Positions 16,845 to 26,339 are shown, counted from the first letter of the stretch. The stretch: 64,000 bases of DNA from CAYQOX01 sp964419335 (GCA_964419335.1 CAYQOX010000008.1:1-64000); one strand, 5' to 3'. The notes: generated from the sequence alone by a model not told the origin. A program made the numbers and translations.

Positions 16845-17762
16845 TTATGTAGCCGAGGGAAAAACTTGAATCTTGTGGTTGCCTCTATCTGCTACGTAAA
16901 TGTTATTTTCACAAACAGATACACCCCATGGATTGTATAACTGACCCTCGCCGTTTCCGAGAGAACCCCAGATCCCGAGGCTTTCACCCTCGAGAGAGAA
17001 TTTTTGCACCCGATGATTCCCATATTCACATATATAGATGAAATGTTCCCCATCGACATCGATATCGTAAGGATACTTCATCTCGCCTTCCGCTTGGCCC
17101 TCTTTGCCAATGGTTTTCACAAATTCACCTGTGAGCTGGAAGATAGAGATACGATGATTCACCGCATCGGCGACATAGAGTAATTCGTCGGGACCGCATA
17201 CGATCCCCATGGAGCGATTAAGTTGCCCCTCTTCTGAACCGTATTCTCCCCAAGCACGAAGGAACTCTCCTTGGGGAGAAAAAACTTGGATGCGGTCTTT
17301 CTTGCCGTATTCTGTCACATAGAAATTGCCTTGGGGGTCGATGGCCAAGTCGGTAGGAAAGACGAATTTGCCCTCTTCTTCTCCATATTCACCAAAAGAA
17401 GAGAGGAATTCACCTTGTGGAGAAAACTGAAGGATACGGGAATAATGGGTATCAGCGACCCAAACGTTGCCTCCCGAGTCGATGGTAAGATCGGTGGGGG
17501 TGCCGTTATCGAATTCTTCGAGCGTCCATTCAAGGAGATATTCGCCTTGCGTACTGAATTTCTGAATACGTCCGGTTCGGTCAATGACATAGACGACTTC
17601 ATTGCGGGCGATAATTCCCCGTGGAGAGCCAAAACGTCCCGGTCGTTTGCCGCGATATCCCCATGACCAGCCCAATTCTTCTTCTTTGGAGCTGGAGCAG
17701 CCACGGAATCCTATTATTCCAAGCGGGAGGGTGTAAAGAAAATGTCTTCGTTTTAAGTTCAT
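16845..17762 (-). CDS. NHL-repeat lipoprotein
   Basis: The 305-residue product begins with a twin-arginine stretch (KRRHFLY) and a lipobox ending at Cys22, so it is a probable exported lipoprotein. The rest is a beta-propeller of about six NHL repeats. Each carries a pattern like VADxxNHRIQxFxxxGEF, for example at about 100-130, 150-170, 195-215 and 285-300. NHL propellers bind proteins or sugars; no catalytic residues are evident. It follows the ATPase gene of an ABC importer after a single base, so it is the last gene of that operon. It may be an accessory to the transporter (inference). Confidence 0.88.
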   Translation of the reverse strand: MNLKRRHFLYTLPLGIIGFRGCSSSKEEELGWSWGYRGKRPGRFGSPRGIIARNEVVYVIDRTGRIQKFSTQGEYLLEWTLEEFDNGTPTDLTIDSGGNVWVADTHYSRILQFSPQGEFLSSFGEYGEEEGKFVFPTDLAIDPQGNFYVTEYGKKDRIQVFSPQGEFLRAWGEYGSEEGQLNRSMGIVCGPDELLYVADAVNHRISIFQLTGEFVKTIGKEGQAEGEMKYPYDIDVDGEHFIYICEYGNHRVQKFSLEGESLGIWGSLGNGEGQLYNPWGVSVCENNIYVADRGNHKIQVFPSAT

Positions 17763-17763
17763 T

Positions 17764-18783
17764 TTAATCCTTGATCCAGCGTGGGATTTCTTTTAGACGT
17801 ATGGTGGCGCTTTCGCCGGGATGCCATGCATGTTTCGATTTAACGACGATACATTGCTCTTGGTTACGTAATTCAATACGGTATTGATCACCCAGCCAGC
17901 GAGAATCTTGAACGATGAAAGGTCCCTGAGGATGGGGGAGGCATTCAATCGCTTGGTTTGCAATGGTACCCCATGAGATGGGAGAGGAAGGATCGGCTAT
18001 CCATTCCCCATGGGGGGTTATTCGTTTGTAGCCGTGTTGCCATACAGGAAAAAAATAGGAATAGCCCATCAGTTCTGCTACCGGGCGGGATTGGGGATGC
18101 TGATAGACTTGAGCGTAGGTCCCACTTTGGTGAATCTGTCCATCCATGATGACAACGATACGATCGGCCAGGGCTTCGACTTCTTCCCAATGATGGGTGA
18201 CTAAGATGATGGTACGTTTGGCCTTTTTTACGTTGCGAATAAGTTGGATCATCTCATCCCGACGTTTTTTTTCTACACTGCTTAGGGGTTCATCCAACAA
18301 CAGAATCGCCGGATCGGTTGCGAGAGCGCGAGCAAAAGATAAGCGCTTTTGTTCTCCACCGGATAGTTCGCTCGGTTTGCGCCGGGCAAGGTGTGTTAGT
18401 CCAAAATCTGTGAGAATCTTCTCGACTTTGGAATGACGTTCGGTTGTAGAGAAAGATTGTGTGCGCAGGGGGAGATCGATATGGTAATCTACCTGTAATT
18501 CAGCCCATAAAGCAGGTTCTTGAAAGCAAAAGCCGAGGTTTCGTTGATAGGGCGGAATGGGATTGGAAGGGGAGATGGTATGGTTTCCTAGGTGCAGTTG
18601 ACCTGACTGGGGAGTTTCCAAGCCAGCAATGATCCGCAGGCATGTACTTTTTCCTGCGCCAGAAGGGCCGAAGAGAGCTGTAATCTCGCCTTGCGCGGCG
18701 ATAAAAGAGACCTCTTTCAGTACGGGTTTTTGCGCATAAGTGAATGTTATGTGGTCAAATTGTATGCCGATTGGTTTATTCAT
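17764..18783 (-). CDS. ABC importer ATPase, Fbp/Pot class (system 1)
   Basis: This 339-residue nucleotide-binding subunit has a Walker A of GPSGAGKST, a Q-loop near FCFQEPALW, a signature of LSGGEQKR, a Walker B of AILLLDEP and an H-loop VTHH. A TOBE-like C-terminal domain follows. The D-loop reads SSVE instead of the usual SxLD. The start codon I chose (18783) overlaps the permease stop as ATGA, a classic coupling arrangement; the frame could be extended 26 codons upstream but would then run into the permease gene. It powers uptake by the permease and binding protein encoded upstream. Confidence 0.92.
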   Translation of the reverse strand: MNKPIGIQFDHITFTYAQKPVLKEVSFIAAQGEITALFGPSGAGKSTCLRIIAGLETPQSGQLHLGNHTISPSNPIPPYQRNLGFCFQEPALWAELQVDYHIDLPLRTQSFSTTERHSKVEKILTDFGLTHLARRKPSELSGGEQKRLSFARALATDPAILLLDEPLSSVEKKRRDEMIQLIRNVKKAKRTIILVTHHWEEVEALADRIVVIMDGQIHQSGTYAQVYQHPQSRPVAELMGYSYFFPVWQHGYKRITPHGEWIADPSSPISWGTIANQAIECLPHPQGPFIVQDSRWLGDQYRIELRNQEQCIVVKSKHAWHPGESATIRLKEIPRWIKD

Positions 18784-20387
18784 GGTTGCTTGTTTCTTAT
18801 TCCATTGTACTTTTTGATTGATTTTAGCAAAAAAAGCAAGAGGAAAACGAGTAGCAAGCACAATGCAGGAACCGTTAAGAGTATCAGTCCCATGGCGGCT
18901 GTGCGTGTTTCACTTCCGTAATGAAGAAGATTGTAATATTCCACCGAGAGACTTTCTCCACCCGGTGGGTGGAGAAGAATGGTGCATGCGATATCCCCCC
19001 ATATGAGGAGAAAGAGAATGATTGAAACCATAAGCCCAGGAAAAATAAACGTAGGCAGGTAGGCACGGGTGATCCGTTGCCAGGGGGAGAGATTCCATAG
19101 CGAAAGAATTTCTTTTTGTGTGGTGCCGAAATAATTCCATAAAATCACTCCCGCCCCATAGCCGAGAATAAAGTAATGGGTGGTATAAGCGGCGAGTAGG
19201 GATCCGTATGAAACCATCGTGGGTAAACGCCCGGGCCATAAGGAACGCAGTTGCAACCATGCGGCTGCAACGATGATGCCGGGAAGTATGAAGAGAAAGA
19301 TAAGTGCAGCGGGTATGGTTTTTCCATGAGAAAAAGTTTTTCGGGAAGTAAACCATGTCCCAAGGCCTAAAAGGAGCAAGGTTCCTACGCCGGCATAAAA
19401 TAGGCTGTTGGTAATGCGAGCGGTATGAGTGAAAATGATCTGCAAAGTATTGGATAGTGTTCCACTATGACGATATAGCCCGATCACGGGTACGAATAGT
19501 GATAAGAACAAAACAGCAAGAGCGAGGAAGGTCATACAAATCCATAAAGTCAGGGAGTGCGCACCAATGGAGGCTTCCTGTCGCTGGTGTGATATATCGT
19601 GCAGTCCCCGGATGATAAGCCATCCCAAGAAGGGGACAATAAGCAGATAGGGCAAGCATAAGAAAAGGGCTTCGGTTTCTTCCAATAAGGCAGAGAGGCG
19701 GAGGTAGATTTCTAAAGGGTAGGTATGTACTTGCAGAAGGGAAGGGACGGTGAATTGGATCATGCCGAGGCTGAAGAGAAGGATGCTTGCGATGCGTAAG
19801 GGCTTGATCCAGGAAGGGAATATGATTGTTCTCCAACGTTGCCAGGGGGTGAGATATATTTCAGCGGCGTTCATGGATATGCGATTGGGTTGACTCCAAG
19901 CGGCTAGAATGAAAAAGACAATAGGCCAATAGCATAAAGCAAGAACCCAAGCCGCGCCGGGGATGGTATAGAGACATTGAGAAAGCCAATGTTCTCCTCC
20001 CCATACGATCCGGCCTTCCAGGGATTGGTCCCAGGAGGCCGCCCATGTCATCCAGCCGGAGGCGACGGTGAAAGGAGGGTAGGATAAGGGCAATACGCAA
20101 AGGAGTAATGATAGGGGTTTTAATTTCGTGGATTGCCCTGCCCAGGCGATATAGATAGGAAGGGCAAAAAGGATAGAAAAGAAAACCATCAGGAGAGAGA
20201 AGAGCAGTGATTGTCCCAGGCGATACCAAGTTACAGAATCATAAAGATGAATTAGTGTAGACCATGAGGCCTCACTATGCCAGAATACGGAGAGGATTAA
20301 ATAAAGAAGCGGGATAAATAATCCCGCCAGGAAGAGTATACGTAACCAATCGTTTTTTTGAATAAAATGGCAATTTTTAAAGAGCAT
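18780..20387 (-). CDS. ABC importer permease, fused double domain (system 1)
   Basis: The 535-residue protein carries about twelve membrane segments and two copies of the permease coupling motif. The first lies around AAEIYLTPWQRWRTI (about 170-185) and the second around LWNLSPWQRITRAYLP (about 410-425). This two-in-one layout is that of FbpB-type permeases, which transport ferric iron, thiamine or phosphonates. It starts 12 nt after the binding-protein stop and overlaps the ATPase gene by 4 nt. The substrate of this system is uncertain. Confidence 0.9.
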   Translation of the reverse strand: MLFKNCHFIQKNDWLRILFLAGLFIPLLYLILSVFWHSEASWSTLIHLYDSVTWYRLGQSLLFSLLMVFFSILFALPIYIAWAGQSTKLKPLSLLLCVLPLSYPPFTVASGWMTWAASWDQSLEGRIVWGGEHWLSQCLYTIPGAAWVLALCYWPIVFFILAAWSQPNRISMNAAEIYLTPWQRWRTIIFPSWIKPLRIASILLFSLGMIQFTVPSLLQVHTYPLEIYLRLSALLEETEALFLCLPYLLIVPFLGWLIIRGLHDISHQRQEASIGAHSLTLWICMTFLALAVLFLSLFVPVIGLYRHSGTLSNTLQIIFTHTARITNSLFYAGVGTLLLLGLGTWFTSRKTFSHGKTIPAALIFLFILPGIIVAAAWLQLRSLWPGRLPTMVSYGSLLAAYTTHYFILGYGAGVILWNYFGTTQKEILSLWNLSPWQRITRAYLPTFIFPGLMVSIILFLLIWGDIACTILLHPPGGESLSVEYYNLLHYGSETRTAAMGLILLTVPALCLLLVFLLLFLLKSIKKYNGIRNKQP

Positions 20388-20399
20388 AAAAGCCGAGTG

Positions 20400-21422
20400 T
20401 TATTTGATTAAAGTACGCAATATTTCCATACAGGGTTTCATATTCGCCGCCACTTCTTCGAAATCTACATCCATGGTTTTGATCTTCGTGAGATCGGGTA
20501 CGCCTTCAGGACGGGGGACATCGGGACGAATAGGGATTTGCCGTGCGCGGGATTCTGCCAGATTTTGCTCGACTTCGTGAGAGAGAAGATAGTCGATTAA
20601 CTTTTTCCCGCCTTCGGGATTGGGGGCGTTTTTGATGAGCGCGACGGTATTGGGGATGAGTAAGGTTCCACCGTTGTTTTGATCGAGGTAGGCCATGCGC
20701 ACGGGTTTATCTTCATCTAAAATGGCGAAGACATCGTCGGTGTCGGTTAAGCCGTACGCCAATTCCCCTTGAGCGACTTTATCGCGAACCGTCGCGTTTC
20801 CTTGTAATAATTGAGCATCGTTTCCTTTCATAAACTGAATTAAGTGTTTCAGTTCGGTTTCTCCATGGAGGGTGTAATAGGCCGCCATGTGGGTGGCGGT
20901 GGTGCCAAACATGGGGAGAGCCATGGCGACTTCTCCTTTGTATTTGTTGTCATGCAGTTGAGGTAAAGAGGCAGGTGTTTCCGACTGCGGTACTTTGTCG
21001 TTATTAATAATCATAACGCGGGCACGGGCAGAAAAGCCAGTCCAATATCCCTCGGGATCCTTGAATTTTTCAGGAATATCTTCTGCTGCGGGGGAGTGGT
21101 AGGGCTGAAGTAAATCCTGCTGTTTGAGTTGTATCGTCCGTACGATTTCGTTATTCCAAAATACATCCGCCTGGGGATTGGAGGCTTCTTGTTGAATTCT
21201 CGTGTATAAGCCCGTGGTTTTGGTGAGTTCTGTATCGAAGACAGGCTGAAGTTCCCACTCGGGGTATTTTTCCTGAAATCCATTAAGAATGTCTTCGGAG
21301 TAATCCCGATCTACTGAGGTGTAGACGGTGATAACATTGGTTTCTTCGCCGCATCCTTGGAAGAGAAACAGGATGACCATGAAGATCAGAGTGGTGGTGA
21401 TAAGGGGGCTATACAATTTCAT
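20400..21422 (-). CDS. Extracellular solute-binding lipoprotein (system 1)
   Basis: The 340-residue lipoprotein has a signal peptide ending in LFQGC (Cys24) and a periplasmic-binding fold typical of the Fbp/AfuA group (VYTSVDRDYSE, then TGFSARARVMI). It lacks the adjacent-tyrosine pair used by ferric-binding proteins. At that place it reads AYGLTDTDD, a form also found in binding proteins for other ligands. I therefore would not call it iron-specific. The ATG at 21422 is favoured because AAGGAG lies nine bases upstream; an alternative ATG at 21440 lies inside the upstream gene. Confidence 0.88.
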   Translation of the reverse strand: MKLYSPLITTTLIFMVILFLFQGCGEETNVITVYTSVDRDYSEDILNGFQEKYPEWELQPVFDTELTKTTGLYTRIQQEASNPQADVFWNNEIVRTIQLKQQDLLQPYHSPAAEDIPEKFKDPEGYWTGFSARARVMIINNDKVPQSETPASLPQLHDNKYKGEVAMALPMFGTTATHMAAYYTLHGETELKHLIQFMKGNDAQLLQGNATVRDKVAQGELAYGLTDTDDVFAILDEDKPVRMAYLDQNNGGTLLIPNTVALIKNAPNPEGGKKLIDYLLSHEVEQNLAESRARQIPIRPDVPRPEGVPDLTKIKTMDVDFEEVAANMKPCMEILRTLIK

Positions 21423-21426
21423 GGAT

Positions 21427-23040
21427 TTACTCTCCTTCATTCGATGAATCGTTTGGCAACATATCTTCGGGTTTTAATGTATTGAAGTAGGCTTGAACCT
21501 GATATTGGTAAGAGACGGGGATTTTTTCTTTGGTCAGGGCTTGTTCAGCCTCTTGACGATATTCTTGATAGGCTTGGCGAACCTCCATCATCGACTCGTT
21601 TTTGTTGGATTCACCGTCAACCGGGAGGGCGCCGAGGAGCGGCCCATCACCCATTTGATTTCTTAGTTGGGTATTATCAAAATCCACTTCGGTGTCAGAA
21701 AAGGGTGCTTGTCCCCCACGTCCTATACCTGCGCCTCCCATGCCGCCGCTCGAAGGTTCAGTTTCACCTTCTTTCCAACCGCCTTGGCCTTGGGTGCCCC
21801 CTTTTCCGGTGCCATTGCAGCTAGCACAGCCTTTGCCTTGGCAAATGGAACAAGCACCTGTGGCATTTTTGATGTTACCTGCAAGCATGTTTTTGGAGAA
21901 CTTAAGATCGGACAACGCCGCATCCATCATCTTCATTTGTTCCAAAATCTCTTGTAAATCATCGAGATCCGCTTGGGCGAGTTCTAGGGATTTAAGTGCT
22001 TCAGCGGTATCGCCTTCGCTAAGTTGTTTTGCGGCATCGAGCAGGCCTTTGGTGAGAGGGGAGTCTTCTGTCAGGTTTTGCGCGAGTTGGTTGAGTTCCT
22101 CGGAAAGGGCTTCTTGGCTTTGGTCATCCAGGCTCTCCATTTTGAGTTGCTTTTGGAGTTCTTCCAATTTTTGGCTGGCTTTTTCGTAATCGTTTTCTTC
22201 TAAAGCTTCCGCCATATCTCCTGTCATTTTTCGATTCATGCTTGAGGCCCGATTCATTTGCGGCTGTGTTTTTTTCATGGCTTCACGCCGTTTTTCCCAT
22301 TCTTTTTCCAAGGAAGAGAGCTGGGCTAAGGCTTCGCGTTTTTCGATACGGCCTTTGGAAAAATCAATTTGTAAATCCTTGAGTTCTTTGGCCATCTTTG
22401 CGGCTTCATCCAGTTGGTTTTCTTTAGAGCGTTTCTCGAGGGTTAATTGCCGTTTGAAAAGGTTGTCCAATTCTTTTTTGATTTGCTCTTCGCTTACCAT
22501 CTCCGCTTGGGCTTGTTTAGTAGAATGAAAAAGATCCCAATGCGGGATCACAAATCCCGTAAGAATCAGCGCGGTCATGGGTGCCCATAGCCAGCGTAAT
22601 TCACGGGGATTGTTCCACGGGAAGGCACGTTTTAAGTCGAGACGATGTGATTCACGTACCGCGTCGTTGAGCAGGGCTTCGTACCAGGGGCTATCTAATT
22701 CGTCTTCATTGCGTATACGACCGAGTTCCAAGGCCGAGGAGATTTTTTCCTTTAGATGGAGATGCTTATCAATAAGCACAGAGGTTTTGTCTATACTGAT
22801 GCGAAGACGTGTATAGAAATAGAACGTTAAAGGAATGATCAAGGTTAGTATTCCCGCAGCCATTGGCCATCGAGTGATTTCTCCAGGAGTGATAGTGAGG
22901 ATCGCAGCAACCATCGCGGCCAGGAGAGAAACATAGAAGATGGATTGAATGAGTGCGGTATAAACGGATTGAAGACTATACCGTCGATGAGCGCGTTTAA
23001 CTTTTTTTTCAAGTTCTTTGTACGCTACACTCTGTGGCAT
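21427..23040 (-). CDS. Coiled-coil membrane protein with a DnaJ-like Cys cluster
   Basis: The 537-residue protein starts with two membrane helices (about 30-50 and 63-78) and has a third near 155-168. A long Glu/Lys-rich coiled coil (about 180-370) follows. Residues 397-408 form CSICQGKGCASC, with GTG after it, matching half of a DnaJ-type zinc-binding repeat (CxxCxGxG). After a Gly-rich linker comes a C-terminal helical domain. The layout recalls DUF4175-like proteins. It is the second gene of the ABC importer operon. The ATG at 23040 follows TTGGAG at good spacing; a TTG at 23052 belongs to that ribosome-binding site. Function is unknown. Confidence 0.8.
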   Translation of the reverse strand: MPQSVAYKELEKKVKRAHRRYSLQSVYTALIQSIFYVSLLAAMVAAILTITPGEITRWPMAAGILTLIIPLTFYFYTRLRISIDKTSVLIDKHLHLKEKISSALELGRIRNEDELDSPWYEALLNDAVRESHRLDLKRAFPWNNPRELRWLWAPMTALILTGFVIPHWDLFHSTKQAQAEMVSEEQIKKELDNLFKRQLTLEKRSKENQLDEAAKMAKELKDLQIDFSKGRIEKREALAQLSSLEKEWEKRREAMKKTQPQMNRASSMNRKMTGDMAEALEENDYEKASQKLEELQKQLKMESLDDQSQEALSEELNQLAQNLTEDSPLTKGLLDAAKQLSEGDTAEALKSLELAQADLDDLQEILEQMKMMDAALSDLKFSKNMLAGNIKNATGACSICQGKGCASCNGTGKGGTQGQGGWKEGETEPSSGGMGGAGIGRGGQAPFSDTEVDFDNTQLRNQMGDGPLLGALPVDGESNKNESMMEVRQAYQEYRQEAEQALTKEKIPVSYQYQVQAYFNTLKPEDMLPNDSSNEGE

Positions 23041-23061
23041 GACATTCTCCAAAAAGTTTTT

Positions 23062-23679
23062 TTATGATTCAGTTACATTCATGGTGATGTTGTATAGATC
23101 GCTGTCCTCGTCTTGGGGAACCCTGAGTTCATAAACAAAGATGTCCTTCAGGAAGTGTACTGCGCTGCGGAAGTCAAAATAGCGATAACTTTTCGAACCG
23201 GCAGGAAGTTGCCATTTTCCTTCTTTTTCAGCGAGGGTTTTTTCTTCTTCCTCTTTTTCAGTAATAACATAGGAACGCTGAGTTAATTGAAGAGATTCAT
23301 CGACTCTTTCCTCTTCTCGCATAACTTTAAAGAAAAATACGATCATGGTGTTTGCTGGATTGTTGACAAAAGATTCAACTTTGCTCTCGGGGATGTTGAT
23401 TGAGTTATTTCCTTTTTGAAGAGAGAGCGCCTCTTCGTTTTCAAACAAGCCATTTTCTTCAAACCACTCGTTTTCCAATTGGTGCCATTCGTCTTTGGTA
23501 ATTCCATCTTGAATCAGATCAAGTATTTCTGCTTTGGAAACCGAGTAACATTTGAATGAAATGTCTATCGCAGAGGGTTGCTCATTTTCTTCTTGTGAAA
23601 AGCTCTGATTGACATTTCCCAAAGCGCAAAGCATCACGAGGTTTAACATGACCCAGAAACGAAAAGATATAACTTGCAT
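23062..23679 (-). CDS. Secreted protein of unknown function
   Basis: The 205-residue product has a signal peptide (about 1-28, ending near SFSQ) and an acidic mature part with many Glu residues. I do not recognise a domain. The ATG at 23679 has GGAGG six bases upstream; a 25-codon upstream extension has no ribosome-binding site. It is the first gene of the operon leading through the coiled-coil membrane protein to the ABC importer, 21 nt before the next gene. Confidence 0.7.
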   Translation of the reverse strand: MQVISFRFWVMLNLVMLCALGNVNQSFSQEENEQPSAIDISFKCYSVSKAEILDLIQDGITKDEWHQLENEWFEENGLFENEEALSLQKGNNSINIPESKVESFVNNPANTMIVFFFKVMREEERVDESLQLTQRSYVITEKEEEEKTLAEKEGKWQLPAGSKSYRYFDFRSAVHFLKDIFVYELRVPQDEDSDLYNITMNVTES

Positions 23680-23834
23680 GGTCTTCCTCCCTTGTTTCTC
23701 CATTAAATGAGATTTAACTATCCTTACATCCAAGTTTGGTACATTATACACCAAAAAAAATGTGTTTTGGATTGCTTTTCATGCAAAACATAAACAATTT
23801 TATTGGAAATTTTATGATTCAACATTTATAAAAG

Positions 23835-24842
23835 ATGATGGAAATGAGTAAAAAAGCCAAGACCATTCGTGATTGTGGAGAGTTTGGATTGATTCAGCGG
23901 ATTGAATCCATTCTAAAGCCCAAGTCTCCTGAGATACTCGTGGGGTTGGGGGACGATGCCGCCGTAATTCAGCCGCGAAATTGTCCTATGGTGTATACCA
24001 CGGATACAATGGTCGAAGGTACTCATTTTCAATTGGATTGGCATATCCCTGAGGAACTGGCACATAAAGCCTTGGCTTCCAATGTGAGTGACTTGGCTGC
24101 GAAATGTGCTGAACCGTCATTTTTTCTTGTGACATTGGGACTACGTGGCGAGATGGAAATTGCGTGGGTGGAGAACTTCTATCAAAGGTTAGAGCAATTA
24201 AAACAGGAATGGCTGCTTCAAGCGGTAGGGGGGGACACGGTTTTTTCTCCCTATTGTATTATTTCGATGACTGCATGGGGATACCAACGCACGAATACTC
24301 CTGTAACCCATTCGGGAGCAATGCCCGGTGATTCGATTTTTGTTACGGGTACGTTGGGGGATGCGGCTGCTGGATTGGAGTTATTACGAAGCCAATCCGA
24401 GAGCCTCGCCGCGTATCCTTTCTTGCGCGAACGATTTTGTTTACCCACGCCGCGGTGGAAAGAAGCCTTGGAGGTCGCTAAACGTGTTACTTTGCATAGC
24501 ATGACCGATATAAGTGATGGGTTGGCGCGTGATTTATCGAAATTGTGCCGCGCAAGTGGATGTGGGGCATGGATCGATGGGGAAAAGTTACCGGGTTCTA
24601 CCCCATTGCGAAATTATGCCGGTGATCGCTGGATGGGATATGCCTGGAGGGGAGGGGAAGATTATGAATTGTTATTCACGATCCCTCGAGAAGAAGAGGA
24701 TCTGTTGCTCAACCGATGGCCAAAGGAATTCTGTACCTTGACCTACATTGGTGAAATCCGAGCGGTCGAGGAAGGCATTTCTGTGCAAGGATTGGAGGAC
24801 AATCTGGACGAAGGATTTGATCACTTTAAGGAGAAAGGCTAA
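23835..24842 (+). CDS. thiL: Thiamine-monophosphate kinase
   Basis: ThiL phosphorylates thiamine monophosphate to thiamine pyrophosphate with ATP, the last step of coenzyme synthesis. The 335-residue protein shows GLGDDAAV (about 37-44), the TTDTMVEGTHF segment, GGDTVFSP, TDISDGLARDL and GGEDYELLFT, all diagnostic of the PurM/ThiL fold. The start is either the ATG at 23835 or one at 23844; neither has a strong ribosome-binding site. No thi riboswitch is recognisable in the 80-nt leader. It converges on the GntR/LacI regulator with only 17 nt between. Confidence 0.95.
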   Translation: MMEMSKKAKTIRDCGEFGLIQRIESILKPKSPEILVGLGDDAAVIQPRNCPMVYTTDTMVEGTHFQLDWHIPEELAHKALASNVSDLAAKCAEPSFFLVTLGLRGEMEIAWVENFYQRLEQLKQEWLLQAVGGDTVFSPYCIISMTAWGYQRTNTPVTHSGAMPGDSIFVTGTLGDAAAGLELLRSQSESLAAYPFLRERFCLPTPRWKEALEVAKRVTLHSMTDISDGLARDLSKLCRASGCGAWIDGEKLPGSTPLRNYAGDRWMGYAWRGGEDYELLFTIPREEEDLLLNRWPKEFCTLTYIGEIRAVEEGISVQGLEDNLDEGFDHFKEKG

Positions 24843-24859
24843 TAAGGAGGGTTCTTCAC

Positions 24860-25939
24860 TCACTCTAATTTCACAAGGGAAGAGCGGATGATGATTTCAG
24901 AATCAAATACTTTAGAGCGGCCTTGGCGGCCTTGGATCATGTCGTGAAGAATCTCAACCGAGGCGCGTCCTTCCTCGCTTAGTGGTTGTCGAACGGTCGT
25001 TAAACCGATGGCGCGGGTGAAGGGAAGGTCATCAAACCCGACGATGGAGACGTTTGCGCTCAAAGAAGAGCCAACATTTTTTAATAGCGTAAATACATGA
25101 ATCGCGAGGAGATCATTCAGTGTCATTAGACAAGTGGGTTCGTATTCGCAGAGGATATTTTCGAAGTCTTGTACCAGTTGGGTGTGTGGTTTTTGTTCGC
25201 AGAGTTCGACAAGTTCGGCAATTTCAGCCTTTTCAGAGCCATGTAGGGCTTCTTCGTAAAAGCCGCTAATGCGGGCATCAATGGTTGGGCTGATGGTCGT
25301 GTCATATTTGAACAGCAGTATACGGCGATGCCCATGCTTTATGATTTCACGGGTAAGTTGGGCCATGGCTTCTTTATTGTTAGTGCACACGAGAGGGATG
25401 TCTTCGCGGGTCTCTATGCCCCGGTCTAGCAACACTACCGGGATTTCGGCTTGTTGAAACATTTCGTACCATTCCAGGTTGGCTGATGAATGGGGCACGC
25501 GTTCAAGAGGAGCGGCAATAACCCCTGCGGCTTGGCGGGCTATGAGGCGTTCAGCGAAGGTTTTTACCTTATCCATGTCATCATCCGTGTTGCACAAGAG
25601 AAGCTCGTAGCCCAATTGGTGAGCGTAACTCTCAATGCTATGAAGGATGATCGGAAAGATGCCCTGATCGGTGCCGGGTACCAAGACTCCAATCAGAGGA
25701 GCATCTTGGACCGGGCGCATGACGTAGGTCCCCTTGCCCTGCACTCGGCGTAAGTAGCCTTCTTGTACCAACTCTTGCAAGGCGCGAATAACGGTCATTT
25801 TGCTGGCGTTAAAGCGTTCGATTAATGTGGCTTCCGAGGGGAGCTGCTGGTCTTCTTTGAGAACTCCTTGTTCGATATCCTTGCGAATCGCTTCTTTGAT
25901 TTGCACATATTTTGGAAGTCGTTCAAATAAATCAGACAT
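24860..25939 (-). CDS. GntR/LacI hybrid transcription regulator
   Basis: The 359-residue protein has an N-terminal GntR winged helix-turn-helix (about 8-75, with QLPSEATLIERFNASKMTVIRAL). A LacI/PurR-type sugar-binding domain follows (about 85-355, ending in the IVGFDDLPFTRAIGLTTVRQP motif). This layout is that of AraR-type sugar repressors. The ligand is unknown. I chose the ATG at 25939, where the GntR domain begins; a longer frame has 26 extra residues of no known kind. A 400-nt AT-rich region lies upstream. No sugar gene is directly beside it; the class II aldolase (28392) and the sugar kinase/symporter operon (3480-6791) are possible targets. Confidence 0.9.
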   Translation of the reverse strand: MSDLFERLPKYVQIKEAIRKDIEQGVLKEDQQLPSEATLIERFNASKMTVIRALQELVQEGYLRRVQGKGTYVMRPVQDAPLIGVLVPGTDQGIFPIILHSIESYAHQLGYELLLCNTDDDMDKVKTFAERLIARQAAGVIAAPLERVPHSSANLEWYEMFQQAEIPVVLLDRGIETREDIPLVCTNNKEAMAQLTREIIKHGHRRILLFKYDTTISPTIDARISGFYEEALHGSEKAEIAELVELCEQKPHTQLVQDFENILCEYEPTCLMTLNDLLAIHVFTLLKNVGSSLSANVSIVGFDDLPFTRAIGLTTVRQPLSEEGRASVEILHDMIQGRQGRSKVFDSEIIIRSSLVKLE

Positions 25940-26339
25940 TGCACCAACCTGATTTTTCCTACCCACTGGGGACAATAAAGCAGAGATGTTGAAATTGATA
26001 AAGCATTGGAAAGACAAGTTTTAAAAAAAATAAAATATATTTTTAAAGAATATTAAGAATGACCAGAAACCTTTTTCGAGGTGATGCTTTAGATCGCTTT
26101 TATATAATATTCAAAAAAGAATAAGAATCAACCATTTTTCTAACCCCAAAGAAGGCTTAGATAATTAAATAAATAAAAAATTAATAGTAATTTAATCAAC
26201 TTGATATCAAAGCACAAGGTTTCAGTGATATTATGTTTTGGAAAATTCTACCATTTTCCTAGAAATTTCTAAAGAATATTATTGTCTGGTGTCAACACCG
26301 TTGATCGATACATTTTTCTTTCCTACACTTTGAGGGGAA
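25940..26339. other. AT-rich intergenic region upstream of the regulator
   Basis: Roughly 400 nt with long A and T runs and no coding character. A TTGACA element with a TTAGAA element 17 bases away (about 26268-26296, minus strand) could be a promoter for the regulator gene, leaving a leader of more than 300 nt. No hairpin resembling a known riboswitch was recognised. Confidence 0.4.

Noticed and set aside
21692..22189. A 165-codon plus-strand frame opposite the coiled-coil membrane gene
   Set aside because: It is a Ser/Ala/Cys-rich reverse shadow of a Glu/Lys-rich coiled coil, a common artefact.
23755..23834. A thiamine (TPP) riboswitch in front of thiL
   Set aside because: The leader is only about 80 nt and very AT-rich, and I could not find the conserved CTGAGA core.
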